This document shows, piece after piece, positions 17,097 to 26,186 of a stretch of DNA of 64,000 bases. Both the position numbers and the translations under genes were made by a program. Source of the stretch: Microbacterium proteolyticum (GTDB taxonomy: Bacteria; Actinomycetota; Actinomycetes; Actinomycetales; Microbacteriaceae); assembly GCF_030818075.1 (NCBI RefSeq), contig NZ_JAUSZZ010000001.1, positions 310,001 through 374,000 on the forward strand. The letters are read 5' to 3'. Every line of letters starts with the position of its first letter. The stretch's first letter is position 1. A model generated the notes under the pieces. It did not search any database, was not told the DNA's origin, and was given only the letters and a program-made list of their open reading frames with translations.

Positions 17097-17108
17097 TGAA
17101 CAACGTTC
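17097..17108. promoter_or_regulatory. Second putative IclR-type operator
   Basis: TGAAC-AAC-GTTC resembles the palindrome at 16106-16118, sharing the preceding CTAG context (CTAGTGAAC here, CTAGGGTGAAC there). It lies about 170 bases upstream of the IclR start, where autoregulation would be expected. Confidence 0.5.
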
Positions 17109-17255
17109 CGCATGTTGAACGCGCTTCTGCCGGATTCCCCGCGCGCCCTCGCCGAGCTCATCTCGGCGGGATGCGGCGATCGCGATGTCGCGGTCACTCG
17201 ACGTTTCGTGGCCGGTCGTCCGAACGACGTCATGTGAGCATCGCCCTTTCCCAGG

Positions 17256-17283
17256 TTGCAAAGCGTCTCCAAAGCCATATGAT
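17256..17283 (+). promoter_or_regulatory. Sigma-70-type promoter of the four-carbon kinase operon
   Basis: TTGCAA at 17256-17261 and TATGAT at 17278-17283 are separated by 16 bases, close to the consensus -35 and -10 elements. This is the best promoter match in the region and is placed 46 bases before the kinase ATG, which itself follows GAAGGAG. Confidence 0.6.
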
Positions 17284-17328
17284 GGCTGACACCTGACCGC
17301 TGATGGTCAACCACGAAGGAGTGAGACG

Positions 17329-18768
17329 ATGAATGAAGCGCACGCGCTCCGCGGCTTCCCCGCCGCCCGACCGGTTCCCGCCGACGACGTCCGTTCAGCC
17401 TCACAGGCCCTCGGCTCGCGCCTCGTCGTGCTCGACGACGACCCCACCGGCACGCAGTCGGTCGCGGACCTCCCCGTCCTGACCCGATGGGCGACGCAGG
17501 ACTTCGCGGCGGTCTTCGCCACCGACGCCCCGGCGGTCTACGTTCTGACGAACGCCCGGAGCCTAGGCGAGACCGATGCTCGCAACCGCAACCGCGAGGT
17601 GGCCAGAAACGCTCTCGCGGCTGCTGATGCGGCGGGGATCGATGTCGAGTTCGTCAGCCGCGGCGACTCCACCCTGCGCGGACACTTCCCGCTTGAGCCC
17701 GACACCCTCGCTGACGCGATCGTCGAAGCGGGCGGACGCGCCGTCGACGGCGTCGTCATCGTCCCCGCCTTCCCGGATGCCGGGCGGGTCACCATCGGCG
17801 GCGTCCACTACATGCGCGACGGTGACGGTCTGCAGCCCATCGGCAACACAGAGTTCGCCCGTGACGCCACCTTCGGCTACCGCAGCTCGGAGCTCGCCGC
17901 CTGGGTCGACGAGAAGTCCGGCGGTCGGTATCCCGCCGCCTCCGTCATCGTGGTCGACCTCGCCGTCATCCGCTCGGGCGCCGACGCGGTGGCGGACGCG
18001 ATCCAGGATGCCGCCGACCGCACGCCCATCGTGTGCGACGTCGTGACCGAGGACGACCTGCGCCTCATCTCCCTCGGTCTGATCGAAGCGCGCCGACGCG
18101 GCAAGGCTCTGCTTTCGCGTGTCGGGCCGCCCTTCGTCCGCGCGCGAATCGGCGCCGAACGCCGCGAGCCGCTCACCGCCGCAGAAATCTTCCCCGGCGG
18201 GGGTGATGACCGCGGTGGGCTCATCGTCGTCGGTTCGCACGTCGCCGTGACCACCCGCCAGCTCTCGCGGCTGCGCGAGAGCGTCCCCGACCTGACGGAC
18301 ATCGAGATCGACGTCGCGCGCGTGCTCGACCCCGCCGGGGCGCCCGCCTACCTGCGCGGTATCGCCGACCGTGTCGTGGCGGAGCTCGAGGCGGGCGACG
18401 TCGTGGTGAGTACGACCCGCACGGTGACCACCGCCGCCACCGCCGACGACAGCCTGCACATCGCCCGCACCGTCTCGGCCGCCGTCGTCGACGTCGTGAA
18501 GGACGTCACCGCCCGCACCCGTCCGCGCTTCGTCGTGGCCAAGGGCGGCATCACCTCCAGCGACGTCGCCGCGCACGGCCTCTCGATGCACCGAGCGACC
18601 GTCCGCGGGCCCATGCTGCCCGGGATCATCTCGCTCTGGGAGCCCGCCGACGGCCCGGCCGCCGGCATCCCGTACGTCGTGTTCGCGGGCAACGTCGGTG
18701 ACGACGAGGCCCTCGCCCACGTCGTGTCCACCCTCACCCGCACCCCCGCGGCCACGACCGGCCGCTGA
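17329..18768 (+). CDS. Four-carbon acid sugar kinase family protein (DUF1537)
   Basis: A 479-residue kinase of the DUF1537 family, whose members phosphorylate D-threonate, D-erythronate or 3-oxo-tetronate. N-terminal domain: VVLDDDPTGTQSVADLPVLTRW (about 33-54), TNARSLGE and the substrate loop SRGDSTLRGHFPLE. C-terminal nucleotide domain: VVAKGGITSSDVAAHGLSM and IPYVVFAGNVGDDEAL. The acceptor substrate cannot be fixed from sequence. The next genes are an L-threonate-type dehydrogenase and a GntP permease, which points to tetronates. The OtnC aldolase/decarboxylase and OtnI isomerase that usually accompany it are absent from this operon. Confidence 0.9.
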   Translation: MNEAHALRGFPAARPVPADDVRSASQALGSRLVVLDDDPTGTQSVADLPVLTRWATQDFAAVFATDAPAVYVLTNARSLGETDARNRNREVARNALAAADAAGIDVEFVSRGDSTLRGHFPLEPDTLADAIVEAGGRAVDGVVIVPAFPDAGRVTIGGVHYMRDGDGLQPIGNTEFARDATFGYRSSELAAWVDEKSGGRYPAASVIVVDLAVIRSGADAVADAIQDAADRTPIVCDVVTEDDLRLISLGLIEARRRGKALLSRVGPPFVRARIGAERREPLTAAEIFPGGGDDRGGLIVVGSHVAVTTRQLSRLRESVPDLTDIEIDVARVLDPAGAPAYLRGIADRVVAELEAGDVVVSTTRTVTTAATADDSLHIARTVSAAVVDVVKDVTARTRPRFVVAKGGITSSDVAAHGLSMHRATVRGPMLPGIISLWEPADGPAAGIPYVVFAGNVGDDEALAHVVSTLTRTPAATTGR

Positions 18769-18799
18769 TCCCTCTCTGAAAGCGAAGGAGCTTCCCCTC

Positions 18800-19696
18800 A
18801 TGACCACCTCCACCGTCGCCGTCCTGGGCCTGGGCGCCATGGGCCTTCCCATGGCCACGCGCCTGGCCACCGGGCTCGCCGTCCACGGCTTCGACATCGC
18901 CCCCGCCCGTCTCGCCCTCGCCGAGGACCAGGGCGTAACGCCCTTCCCCTCGGCCCGCGCCGCCGTTGCCGAGGCCGATGCCGTGCTGCTCGCCGTGCGC
19001 GACCAGTATCAGCTGGACGACGTGCTCTTCGGCGAAAGCGGCATCGCCACGGCCCTGCGTCCGGGCTCGGTCGTCATCCTCACCAGCACCGTCGGCACCG
19101 CCGGCATCCGTCCCGTCGCCGACCGCCTCGCCGATCTGCACATCGACCTCGTCGACGCTCCGCTATCGGGCGGACCTGTTCGAGCCGGGCAGGGCGACCT
19201 GCTCATCGTGGTGGGTGCCTCCCCCGCCGCGCGAGAGAAGGCCGCTCCCGTCCTCGAGCTGCTGGCATCCACCCTCACCATCGTCGGCGACAACGCCGGA
19301 GACGGACAGGCCCTCAAGACCGTGAATCAGCTGCTGTGCGGCGTCCACATCGCCGCAGCCGGCGAAGCCCTCGCCCTGGCCGACGCTCTCGGCCTGGACC
19401 CCGAGAAGACGCTCGAGGCACTGATGGGCGGCGCCGCGGCGTCGTTCATGCTCGGCAACCGCGGCCCGCGCATGCTGCAGGCCTACGACGACGAGGGCGC
19501 CGAAGTGCTCAGCGCGCTCGACATCTTCGTCAAAGACATGGGCATCGTCGGCGACGCCGCCCGACGCGTCGGCCTCCCCACTCCAGTCGCCGCAGCGGCG
19601 GAGCAGCTCTACCTCACCGGTCGCTCGCAGGGCCTCGGTTCGGTCGACGACTCCGCCGTCATCCGCGCGATCGCACCCGAGCGTCGCAACGGCTGA
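18800..19696 (+). CDS. NAD(P)-dependent beta-hydroxyacid dehydrogenase (L-threonate dehydrogenase type)
   Basis: A 298-residue enzyme of the 3-hydroxyisobutyrate dehydrogenase family. The Rossmann motif VAVLGLGAMGLPMATRL starts at residue 6. The substrate motif DAPLSGGPVRAGQGDLLIVVG and the catalytic-Lys helix KTVNQLLCGVHIAAAGEALALA follow. Its linkage to a DUF1537 kinase matches LtnD, which oxidises L-threonate to 2-oxo-tetronate for later phosphorylation. The ATG at 18800 follows GAAGGAG. The specific substrate is inferred from context. Confidence 0.87.
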   Translation: MTTSTVAVLGLGAMGLPMATRLATGLAVHGFDIAPARLALAEDQGVTPFPSARAAVAEADAVLLAVRDQYQLDDVLFGESGIATALRPGSVVILTSTVGTAGIRPVADRLADLHIDLVDAPLSGGPVRAGQGDLLIVVGASPAAREKAAPVLELLASTLTIVGDNAGDGQALKTVNQLLCGVHIAAAGEALALADALGLDPEKTLEALMGGAAASFMLGNRGPRMLQAYDDEGAEVLSALDIFVKDMGIVGDAARRVGLPTPVAAAAEQLYLTGRSQGLGSVDDSAVIRAIAPERRNG

Positions 19697-19731
19697 CCCC
19701 GCCCGAACAAGGAATCGAAGGAGATCCCGAC

Positions 19732-21165
19732 ATGCCCCTCGTCCTCACGGCCGACACGCCGCCCATCGCGCCCGTGGTGGAATTCGGCACCGGCGCCCTG
19801 CTCGCCATCGCCGCCGCCGGCATCGCTCTGCTGCTCGTGCTCATCATCCTGTTCAAGGTGCACGCCTTCGTCGCCCTGCTCATCACGAGCGTCGTCGTGG
19901 CCATCTCGGCGCAGATCCCGGCCGGTGACGTCTTCACCCTCGTCGCGAACGGCGTCGGCTCCACGATGGGCAAGGTCCTCATCATCATCGCCCTCGGCGC
20001 CATCCTCGGTCGCCTGATCGAGGTGTCCGGCGGCGTGCAACGCCTCGCCGAGAGCTTCACCGACCGCCTCGGGCCCCGCCGGGTGGCCATCGCGCTCACC
20101 ATCGTGGCCTTCGTCGTCGCCATCCCCGTCTTCTTCGAGGTCGGCGTCATCGTGCTCGTGCCGATCCTCTACGCCTTCAGCAAGATCGCCGGCGTGAAGC
20201 CGATCGTGTTCGGTCTGCCGATGTTCGGCCTCATGCTAGCCGTGCACGTGGCCGTTCCGCCGCACCCCGGCATCGTCGCCGGGGCCGGCGTCTTCGGCGC
20301 CGACCTGGGCCTGGTCACCGCGATCGCCCTGCCCATCTGCGCCGTCCTCGGCTTCCTCTGCTTCTGGGTCGCCCGCATCATGAACCGTCGAGAGTACGAC
20401 CTCGCCCCCCGCGTCGCCACGCAGATGGCCGAGTTCGGCGAGACGACCACCGTCATCGAGTCCCGCCGCGCCGACGGCACGGTGATGGCGCCGCCGAGCA
20501 CCGGCACCGTCGTCGGCCTCATCGCTCTGCCCATCGTGCAGATCCTGGTCGGCACGATGCTCGCCCTCAGCCTGCCCGCCGACTCCGCCGGGCGCGGTAT
20601 CGCGACTTTCATCGGCACCCCGGCGCTCGCCCTCCTCGTGGCCGTGATCGTCGCGTTCTTCGTACTGCCCGTCCGTCGCCGCTGGGGTCTCGCCCGCACC
20701 AACGAGGTCTTCGAGAGCTCGATGCCCCCGATCGCGTCGATCCTGCTCGTCGTGGCCGGTGGCGGTGTGTTCGGCGCCGTGCTGCAGGCCTCGGGCATCG
20801 GCACCGCCCTGTCGGTGACGCTGGAGAACCTCGGCGTGCCCCTGCTGGGCGCGGCGTTCCTCATCACGCTGGCGCTGCGCGCCGCGCAGGGGTCGGCCAC
20901 GGTCGCCATCGTCACCACCGCGAGTCTGCTGGCCGCGGCCATCGCCGAAGCCGGCTACACACCCGTGCAGATCGCCGCGATCGCCGTGGCCGTCGGGTTC
21001 GGTTCGCTGGGCCTGTCGATGGTCACCGACGCCGGTTTCTGGATCGTCACGCGCTACCTCGGCCTCACGGTCGCCGACGGTCTGCGCACCTGGACGGTGC
21101 TGACGACCATCCTGGGCGTCGCCGGCTTCCTGCTCACCTGGGCGGTGTTCGCCCTCGCCGGCTAG
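19732..21165 (+). CDS. GntP-family permease, probably for tetronates
   Basis: A 477-residue membrane protein with about 12 segments. GntP signatures: GAILGRLIEVSGGVQRLAES, PVFFEVGVIVLVPILYAFSK, HVAVPPHPGIVAGAGVFGAD and SMVTDAGFWIVTRYLGL. It is homologous to but clearly diverged from the GntP gene at 3247. It follows the kinase and dehydrogenase genes with a strong AAGGAG, so it most likely imports their substrate, a four-carbon sugar acid (inference). Confidence 0.9.
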   Translation: MPLVLTADTPPIAPVVEFGTGALLAIAAAGIALLLVLIILFKVHAFVALLITSVVVAISAQIPAGDVFTLVANGVGSTMGKVLIIIALGAILGRLIEVSGGVQRLAESFTDRLGPRRVAIALTIVAFVVAIPVFFEVGVIVLVPILYAFSKIAGVKPIVFGLPMFGLMLAVHVAVPPHPGIVAGAGVFGADLGLVTAIALPICAVLGFLCFWVARIMNRREYDLAPRVATQMAEFGETTTVIESRRADGTVMAPPSTGTVVGLIALPIVQILVGTMLALSLPADSAGRGIATFIGTPALALLVAVIVAFFVLPVRRRWGLARTNEVFESSMPPIASILLVVAGGGVFGAVLQASGIGTALSVTLENLGVPLLGAAFLITLALRAAQGSATVAIVTTASLLAAAIAEAGYTPVQIAAIAVAVGFGSLGLSMVTDAGFWIVTRYLGLTVADGLRTWTVLTTILGVAGFLLTWAVFALAG

Positions 21166-21243
21166 GACGTGCGTTGTGCATCGCCGGGTCGGGGACGGTC
21201 GTTCCCCGGCCCGGCGATTAGGTTTGAACGGAAGGGGGATGCC

Positions 21244-21969
21244 ATGGCACGACGCTCACGTGTCGACGAGGTGGTCGACGGGCTGTTCGACGACATCGTC
21301 GCGCGCCGTCTCGTCGCCGACGAGGCGCTGCCCAGCGAGAACGAGCTCGGCGAGCGATTCGAGGTGAGCCGGGTCACCGTCCGCGAAGCGGTGAAGGTGC
21401 TGCAGACACGCGGCATCGTGCGTGTCGAGAGCGGACGCGGATCGTTCGTTCAACCGCTCGCCCACTGGACGTCGCTCAGCGCGGTGCTGGCCGCCACCTC
21501 GGCCAGCGGCGACTCCTCCGCGGCGGAGCAGCTAATCGAACTCCGGCGCATCTTCGAAACCGGCGCCGCAGCCCTGGCGGCCGAGCGTGCGCAGCCCGAC
21601 GAGCTGGATGCCATCGGCGCCGACCTCGCGGTGATGCGCACGGCCCATGCGGCCGACGATCTGGCATCCTTCGTCGCCGCCGATCTGTCCTTCCACGACC
21701 GCATCCTCGCGGCGTCTCGTAACCCGTTCCTCACGGTGATGTTCGCGCCTCTCACGGAGGTGCTCTCGGAGCGGCGGGCGCAGACCTCGCGCGTGCCGCT
21801 GATCCAGCAGAACGCCCTCGTCGAGCACGCACACGTTCTCGACGCACTCCGCAGCGGCGACCCCGAAGCATCGCGCCGCGCGATGGACAGGCACATGCAG
21901 CAGACCCTCGACGACCTCCGCCGGTACGTTCTCTCGCCGAGAGAGCGAGAGGACAAAGCCTCTCGCTGA
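21244..21969 (+). CDS. GntR family regulator, FadR/FCD subfamily
   Basis: A 241-residue regulator. The winged helix-turn-helix is at about 10-75: EALPSENELGERFEVSRVTV and REAVKVLQTRGIVRVESGRG. The all-helical FCD effector domain follows, with LIELRRIFETGAAALAAERA, DLSFHDRILAASRNPFL and EHAHVLDALRSGDPEASRRAMDRH, carrying the usual metal-site Asp and His residues. The ATG at 21244 follows GAAGGGGG. As last gene of the four-carbon acid operon it probably controls that operon. Its 3' end is overlapped by a hairpin. Confidence 0.88.
   Translation: MARRSRVDEVVDGLFDDIVARRLVADEALPSENELGERFEVSRVTVREAVKVLQTRGIVRVESGRGSFVQPLAHWTSLSAVLAATSASGDSSAAEQLIELRRIFETGAAALAAERAQPDELDAIGADLAVMRTAHAADDLASFVAADLSFHDRILAASRNPFLTVMFAPLTEVLSERRAQTSRVPLIQQNALVEHAHVLDALRSGDPEASRRAMDRHMQQTLDDLRRYVLSPREREDKASR
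21944..21967 (+). terminator. Hairpin spanning the regulator stop codon
   Basis: AGCGAGAGG at 21944-21952 and CCTCTCGCT at 21959-21967 are exact complements around a 6-base loop. It closes the four-carbon acid operon and overlaps the last codons of the FadR-type gene. No T-tract follows. Confidence 0.5.
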
Positions 21970-22361
21970 CGGATCGGGCGGTCCCGCTGCCCTATCCGTC
22001 GGTTGTCGGTTTCAGCGTTCTCGGCGCTGCGAGAGTGGTGCATTGCGCACGACCGAGAAGACGATGTCGCTTCCATGGGGAGAAAGGTCTCACGTGGATT
22101 CTGGTCCTCGCGGACGCGTTGGGTGCGTCCTCTGTAACGGTCGGCGCCGCGGCCACGGTTCATCTTCGGGACATTCACACGCCCTGCCTGCGCACTCCTT
22201 CAACGTCTCACCCGTGTCCGGTCGACCCGCGTCACGTCGACTCCGGCTTCATGCCCCGACCGCGGCACGCGCAGCGACTGAGGTCGACCGCAGACCGTTC
22301 ACCCGCGACAACACAGCGGCACCCGAGCCGAAGCCCGGGCGCCGCAGTGATCGAGCGGTGA
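21970..22361. other. Gene-free spacer between convergent genes
   Basis: This 392-base stretch separates the 3' ends of the FadR-type regulator and the subtilase. I see no supported gene, no strong hairpin and no repeat in it; short open frames have no ribosome binding sites or recognisable sequence. Confidence 0.5.
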
Positions 22362-25300
22362 CTACCGCAGCACGATGAACGCGCTGACGGCGTTGGAGGA
22401 CTGCACGGTGGTGCTGCCGCCGTAGCTGACCTTCACCACCTTGGCGCCGCGCGTCTGCGGGTCGAGGGTGATGGTCGCGCGGCCGCTCTGGAGGGTGGCG
22501 GTGTACGCCTTGCCCGCCACGGTCACGGTCACATCGCCTTGCGCCGCGGGGCCCGCGGCCGGGCTGACGCGCACGGTGACCTTGTACGTGTCGCTCGTGC
22601 GACCCACCCAGGGGCTCACCGTGACCTGCGTGCGCGAGGACACGACGGCCGGCACGCCCGCGCTGTCGGCGGTTCCCGTGAGGCCCGTGGCCGTCGAGGT
22701 CGCGGTCACCCGCACGCTCAGCACACGGCCGAGGTCGGCGCGCTGCACACGGTACGTCTGCGACGTGGCGCCCTCGATCGGTTCACCGTCTCGGAGCCAC
22801 TGGTAGGTGGTGGTCACCTCGGCGGGGTTCCAGGTACCGGGCGTGGCCTGCAGGGTGCGGTTCAGCGCTGCGGTCCCCGACACGGTCGGCGCCTCGACGG
22901 CGACGGGCGCCGCCTCTCCGGAGTCCACGGTGAGCACCGTCTGCACCGAGGACTCGCCGTAGGTCACGACGCCGAGGTAGCGCGTCGCGGGCGCGAGTCC
23001 CTGCCACGACAGGTCGTAGGCCACCGGGGTGCCCTGCTCGACGGTCAGCGGGTTGGGGGTGGCCGTCAGCTGACCCTCGCCGCCGGGGGCGACGTTGGCG
23101 TAGGTCATGTCCCACGTGAAGGGCGCGGTGAACGAATAGACGTTCGCCTCGACGAGGTACGTGCCCGGGGTGGGATCAGGAAGCGACACTCGCTCGTCGG
23201 CCGAGGCGGTCGCCGAGGTGAACCGCTCGTAGTACCGCAGGTCGTCGGGGCTGACGACGCGCGAGACGAACAGGTCGAGGTCGCTGCCGTCGTCGTCCGA
23301 GGAGTCGAGGTCGAAACGCGAGAGCGTCGTGCCCTCGGGAACGTCGACGATCCACCGCACGTAGCCGTCGGCGTCACCGGAGTCCTGGTTTCCGCTGTGG
23401 CCCTCGACGGGGTTGTCGGCGTCGGTGAGCAGCGTCTCCGCCGTCAGGCCCGACAGCGTCAGCGGCAGCTCTCCGGTGAAGCCGGGGAGGATCTCGACGT
23501 TCGTGCTGCCCGATGCTCCGGTGCCCGACACCTCCGCGGGCGCCTCGGCGGTGGCCGGGTGGATCGCGATGGGCGAGCGCACCTGGGTGTCCCCGCTCGT
23601 CCACGTGAGGAACCCGGTCGTCCACTGCTCGGCCGGAGCGGTCGTGCGGGTGAACGTCACCGTGAAGGTCTGCTCCTCCCCGGCGGCGGCGAAGTCCAGC
23701 GTCGACGGCTCGACGACGGCATCCACTCCGGGCACCTCGATGGATGCCGTGAAGCTGCCCGCCTGCGTCGAGGTGACCGTGCGGGTGACCGTCTGCGGCT
23801 TGGCCAGCGAGCCGATGGAGATCGACGCGAGGTTCAGGTCGCTGCCGTCGATGGGTTCGACGCCGAAGTCGTAGAGTCCCTTGCCCTGCAGGAAAGCCGC
23901 CCAGTCAGCGGAACCGTTCAGATAGAGCAGACCCGGGTCGAAGTACTTCGTGGGATCGACGTGGCCGGCACCCTGCGCGAACGGATCCTCCACATCGGCG
24001 CCTTCGGCGTCGACGGTGTCGTACGCCGTGGTCATCATCGCCGACTTCACCTCGGCGGGCGTGGCCCGCGGACGCTCCCCGAAGTAGAGGGCGGCGAGGC
24101 CCGCGACGTGCGGGGACGACATCGAGGTGCCCGACAGGAACTCGTACGCCGGGTCGGCGCCGGGCGCGTTGGCCGCGGCGGCGAGGATCGCGACACCGGG
24201 AGCCGAGACGTCCGGCTTCAGGATGTCGCTGCCGTCGGCCAGCATCGGTCCGCGGCTGGAGAAGCCCGCGACCTGCGGCGTGGGGGTGACCTCGTCGGTG
24301 ATGTTCTCGCCGATGAGGGTCGCCGTGGCATCCGGGGTCTCGCGCACGTACGACAGCAGCGCGTCGCGATACTGCGCGTCGAGGTGCACCGTCGGCACGG
24401 AGTGGAAGTCGTTGTCGACCGACGCGGGGGTGACGTTGACGAGGATCATGCCCACGCCGCCGGCGTTCTTCACCTCTTCCGACTTCTCGACACGGGCGTT
24501 CTGCCCGCGGTCGCACACCACGATCTTGCCCGCGACCTTCGCGGGGTCGAGCGTTCCGAGGAAGCACAGCGCCGCCTGCGCGGGGTCGGCTCCGGATGCC
24601 GCGACGTCGCCGGCGTAGACCACGGGAGCCATGACCTCCTGGTCGGCGGGGACCGAGATGGAGGCGCCGGCGGCTTCGAAGCCGTTTGGCAGCGTCACGG
24701 TGCCCTCGTAGGTCGGGATCGTCGAGGCGGCGACCGTGGTGTACCACGGCGAGGCGTGATCGGCCGTCGAGGCGCCGGGACCGGAGTTGCCCGCCGAGAC
24801 GGCGACGAAGATGCCCGCGGCGGCGGCGTTGAAGAACGCCTGGTCTTCGAGCGCGAATGTCGAGCTGGCCGCTCCCCCGCCGATGGAGTAGTTGATCACG
24901 TCGACACCGTCGGTGACGGCGGCGTTGATCGCGCCGAGCAGGTCGCTGAGGGCGCAGACGTCGTCGGACGTCACCAGCGGGTCAGGGCCGGCCCAGCACG
25001 CCTTGTACGCCGCGACCTTGGCGGCCGGGGCGACGCCGGAGACGGCGCCGAAGTCGAGACCCTCCACGGTGGCGTCGACACCGTTGTTGCCGGCGGCGGT
25101 GCCGGCGGTGTGCGAACCGTGCGTGTCGCCGTCGCGCGGGGAGCGGTAGTCCGCCTCGAACGTGAACCCGGACGCGGCAGCGCCCGTGTCGAAGTACTTC
25201 GCGCCGACGAGCTTGGTGGTGTAGTCCGACGACGACCAGCCGTTGCCCTCGGCGACCCGAGCCGAGCGGAAGTCGGTGCCGTCCGCCTTGCGGTAGACGA

Positions 25301-25934
25301 CGTCGTTGCCGTCGATGTACGGCTCGTCACCGGGGGTGGTGCCCAGAGGGTCGCCCGCGAACGAGGGGTTCTCCGGGGCGATGCCGGTGTCGATGACGCC
25401 GACCACGACGCCCTCGCCCGCGGCATCCGTGCCGCCGACGCGCTGCCACACGCCATTGTCGCCCTCGAGGCCGAGGAACTCGGTCGAGGGGACGGCGTGA
25501 GGGTGGCGGATCTCGTCGGGCACGACCTTCAGGACGCCGTCGGTCGCGGCGAGCTTCGCGGCCTGGTTGGGGTCCATCTGCGCGCTGAAGCCGTTCACCG
25601 CCACCGTGTAGGTCGCGTCGGCCTGGACTCCGACCTCCCGTGCGACGTCCTGTTGCCGCTGCTCGAGGAAGGCCGAATACTCCCGCACCTCGGGGGTGGT
25701 GGGATCAAGCCGCGCGTCGTCGGACTTCGTGGCGTCGAAACCGGGCACACCGCCGTCGTACGTGGCGACGGGGGCGTCGTCGAGCACGACGATGTAGCTG
25801 CCCGTGGCGGACTCGATGGGTGTGGGAGGCGTCACCCCCTCGCCCACCTCGGCGGCCAGCGCGGGCGTGACTCCGGCCGCGGTGAACAGGCCGGCCACGG
25901 CGATAGCCGTGACCGAACGCAGGGTTCGACCCAT
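22362..25934 (-). CDS. Secreted S8 family serine peptidase (subtilase)
   Basis: A 1190-residue secreted protease. Residues 1-27 are a signal peptide ending in ALA. An I9-type inhibitor propeptide (SYIVVLDDAPVATYDGG) follows. The catalytic triad is Asp in VIDTGIAP (about 182), His in DTHGSHTAGTAAG (about 272) and Ser in GTSMSSPHVAG (about 604). A PA domain is inserted at about 420-545 and SSRGPMLADGSDILKPDVSAPG precedes the Ser. C-terminal to about 690 come beta-sandwich domains, then an Ig-like tandem domain (TYQWLRDGEPIEGATSQTYRV). The ATG at 25934 follows GGAGCG at seven bases, better than a TTG four codons upstream. There is no sortase motif, so it is probably released. Confidence 0.93.
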   Translation of the reverse strand: MGRTLRSVTAIAVAGLFTAAGVTPALAAEVGEGVTPPTPIESATGSYIVVLDDAPVATYDGGVPGFDATKSDDARLDPTTPEVREYSAFLEQRQQDVAREVGVQADATYTVAVNGFSAQMDPNQAAKLAATDGVLKVVPDEIRHPHAVPSTEFLGLEGDNGVWQRVGGTDAAGEGVVVGVIDTGIAPENPSFAGDPLGTTPGDEPYIDGNDVVYRKADGTDFRSARVAEGNGWSSSDYTTKLVGAKYFDTGAAASGFTFEADYRSPRDGDTHGSHTAGTAAGNNGVDATVEGLDFGAVSGVAPAAKVAAYKACWAGPDPLVTSDDVCALSDLLGAINAAVTDGVDVINYSIGGGAASSTFALEDQAFFNAAAAGIFVAVSAGNSGPGASTADHASPWYTTVAASTIPTYEGTVTLPNGFEAAGASISVPADQEVMAPVVYAGDVAASGADPAQAALCFLGTLDPAKVAGKIVVCDRGQNARVEKSEEVKNAGGVGMILVNVTPASVDNDFHSVPTVHLDAQYRDALLSYVRETPDATATLIGENITDEVTPTPQVAGFSSRGPMLADGSDILKPDVSAPGVAILAAAANAPGADPAYEFLSGTSMSSPHVAGLAALYFGERPRATPAEVKSAMMTTAYDTVDAEGADVEDPFAQGAGHVDPTKYFDPGLLYLNGSADWAAFLQGKGLYDFGVEPIDGSDLNLASISIGSLAKPQTVTRTVTSTQAGSFTASIEVPGVDAVVEPSTLDFAAAGEEQTFTVTFTRTTAPAEQWTTGFLTWTSGDTQVRSPIAIHPATAEAPAEVSGTGASGSTNVEILPGFTGELPLTLSGLTAETLLTDADNPVEGHSGNQDSGDADGYVRWIVDVPEGTTLSRFDLDSSDDDGSDLDLFVSRVVSPDDLRYYERFTSATASADERVSLPDPTPGTYLVEANVYSFTAPFTWDMTYANVAPGGEGQLTATPNPLTVEQGTPVAYDLSWQGLAPATRYLGVVTYGESSVQTVLTVDSGEAAPVAVEAPTVSGTAALNRTLQATPGTWNPAEVTTTYQWLRDGEPIEGATSQTYRVQRADLGRVLSVRVTATSTATGLTGTADSAGVPAVVSSRTQVTVSPWVGRTSDTYKVTVRVSPAAGPAAQGDVTVTVAGKAYTATLQSGRATITLDPQTRGAKVVKVSYGGSTTVQSSNAVSAFIVLR

Positions 25935-26186
25935 TTTGCGCTCCAATTGGGGGATGTCGTGAGCGATGTGCGCGGCATCAGCGACGCGCGTTGCACAAAC
26001 CTAACTCACGGCATATTCATCATCAACAGAAAAAGTCGCCGCATAGACGAATGTCACAGGCCGGAAATGTGCCGATGGTTCATTGGTCCTGGGCCCCCAC
26101 CATGCGGGGCTCGAGGTGGCCGCCCGCGTTCGCCCGAATCGCGCCATGCCCCACCTAGACTGCGACGAAACCGAGGAGGAGCCGCC
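25935..26186. promoter_or_regulatory. Divergent promoter region of subtilase and LCP genes
   Basis: This region of 252 bases includes an unusually AT-rich block near 25998-26050 (for example CATATTCATCATCAAC and AGAAAAAGTC), consistent with promoters for one or both divergent genes. No exact promoter or operator can be assigned. Confidence 0.35.

Larger units (their letters stand above)
16927..17328. promoter_or_regulatory. Divergent control region between IclR and the four-carbon kinase operon
   Basis: This 402-base region has no gene. It holds an IclR-type palindrome at 17097-17108 with another GTTGAAC half nearby, and a clear plus-strand promoter at 17256-17283. An inverted repeat TGACC-N6-GGTCA at 17294-17309 lies near the expected transcription start and could be an operator for the FadR-type regulator at the end of the operon. 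The remaining sequence shows nothing I can name. Confidence 0.55.

Noticed and set aside
17294..17309. TGACC-N6-GGTCA as a proven FadR-type operator
   Set aside because: The arms are inverted relative to the usual GntR pattern and only one copy is seen, so it is mentioned in the control region but not listed as a site.
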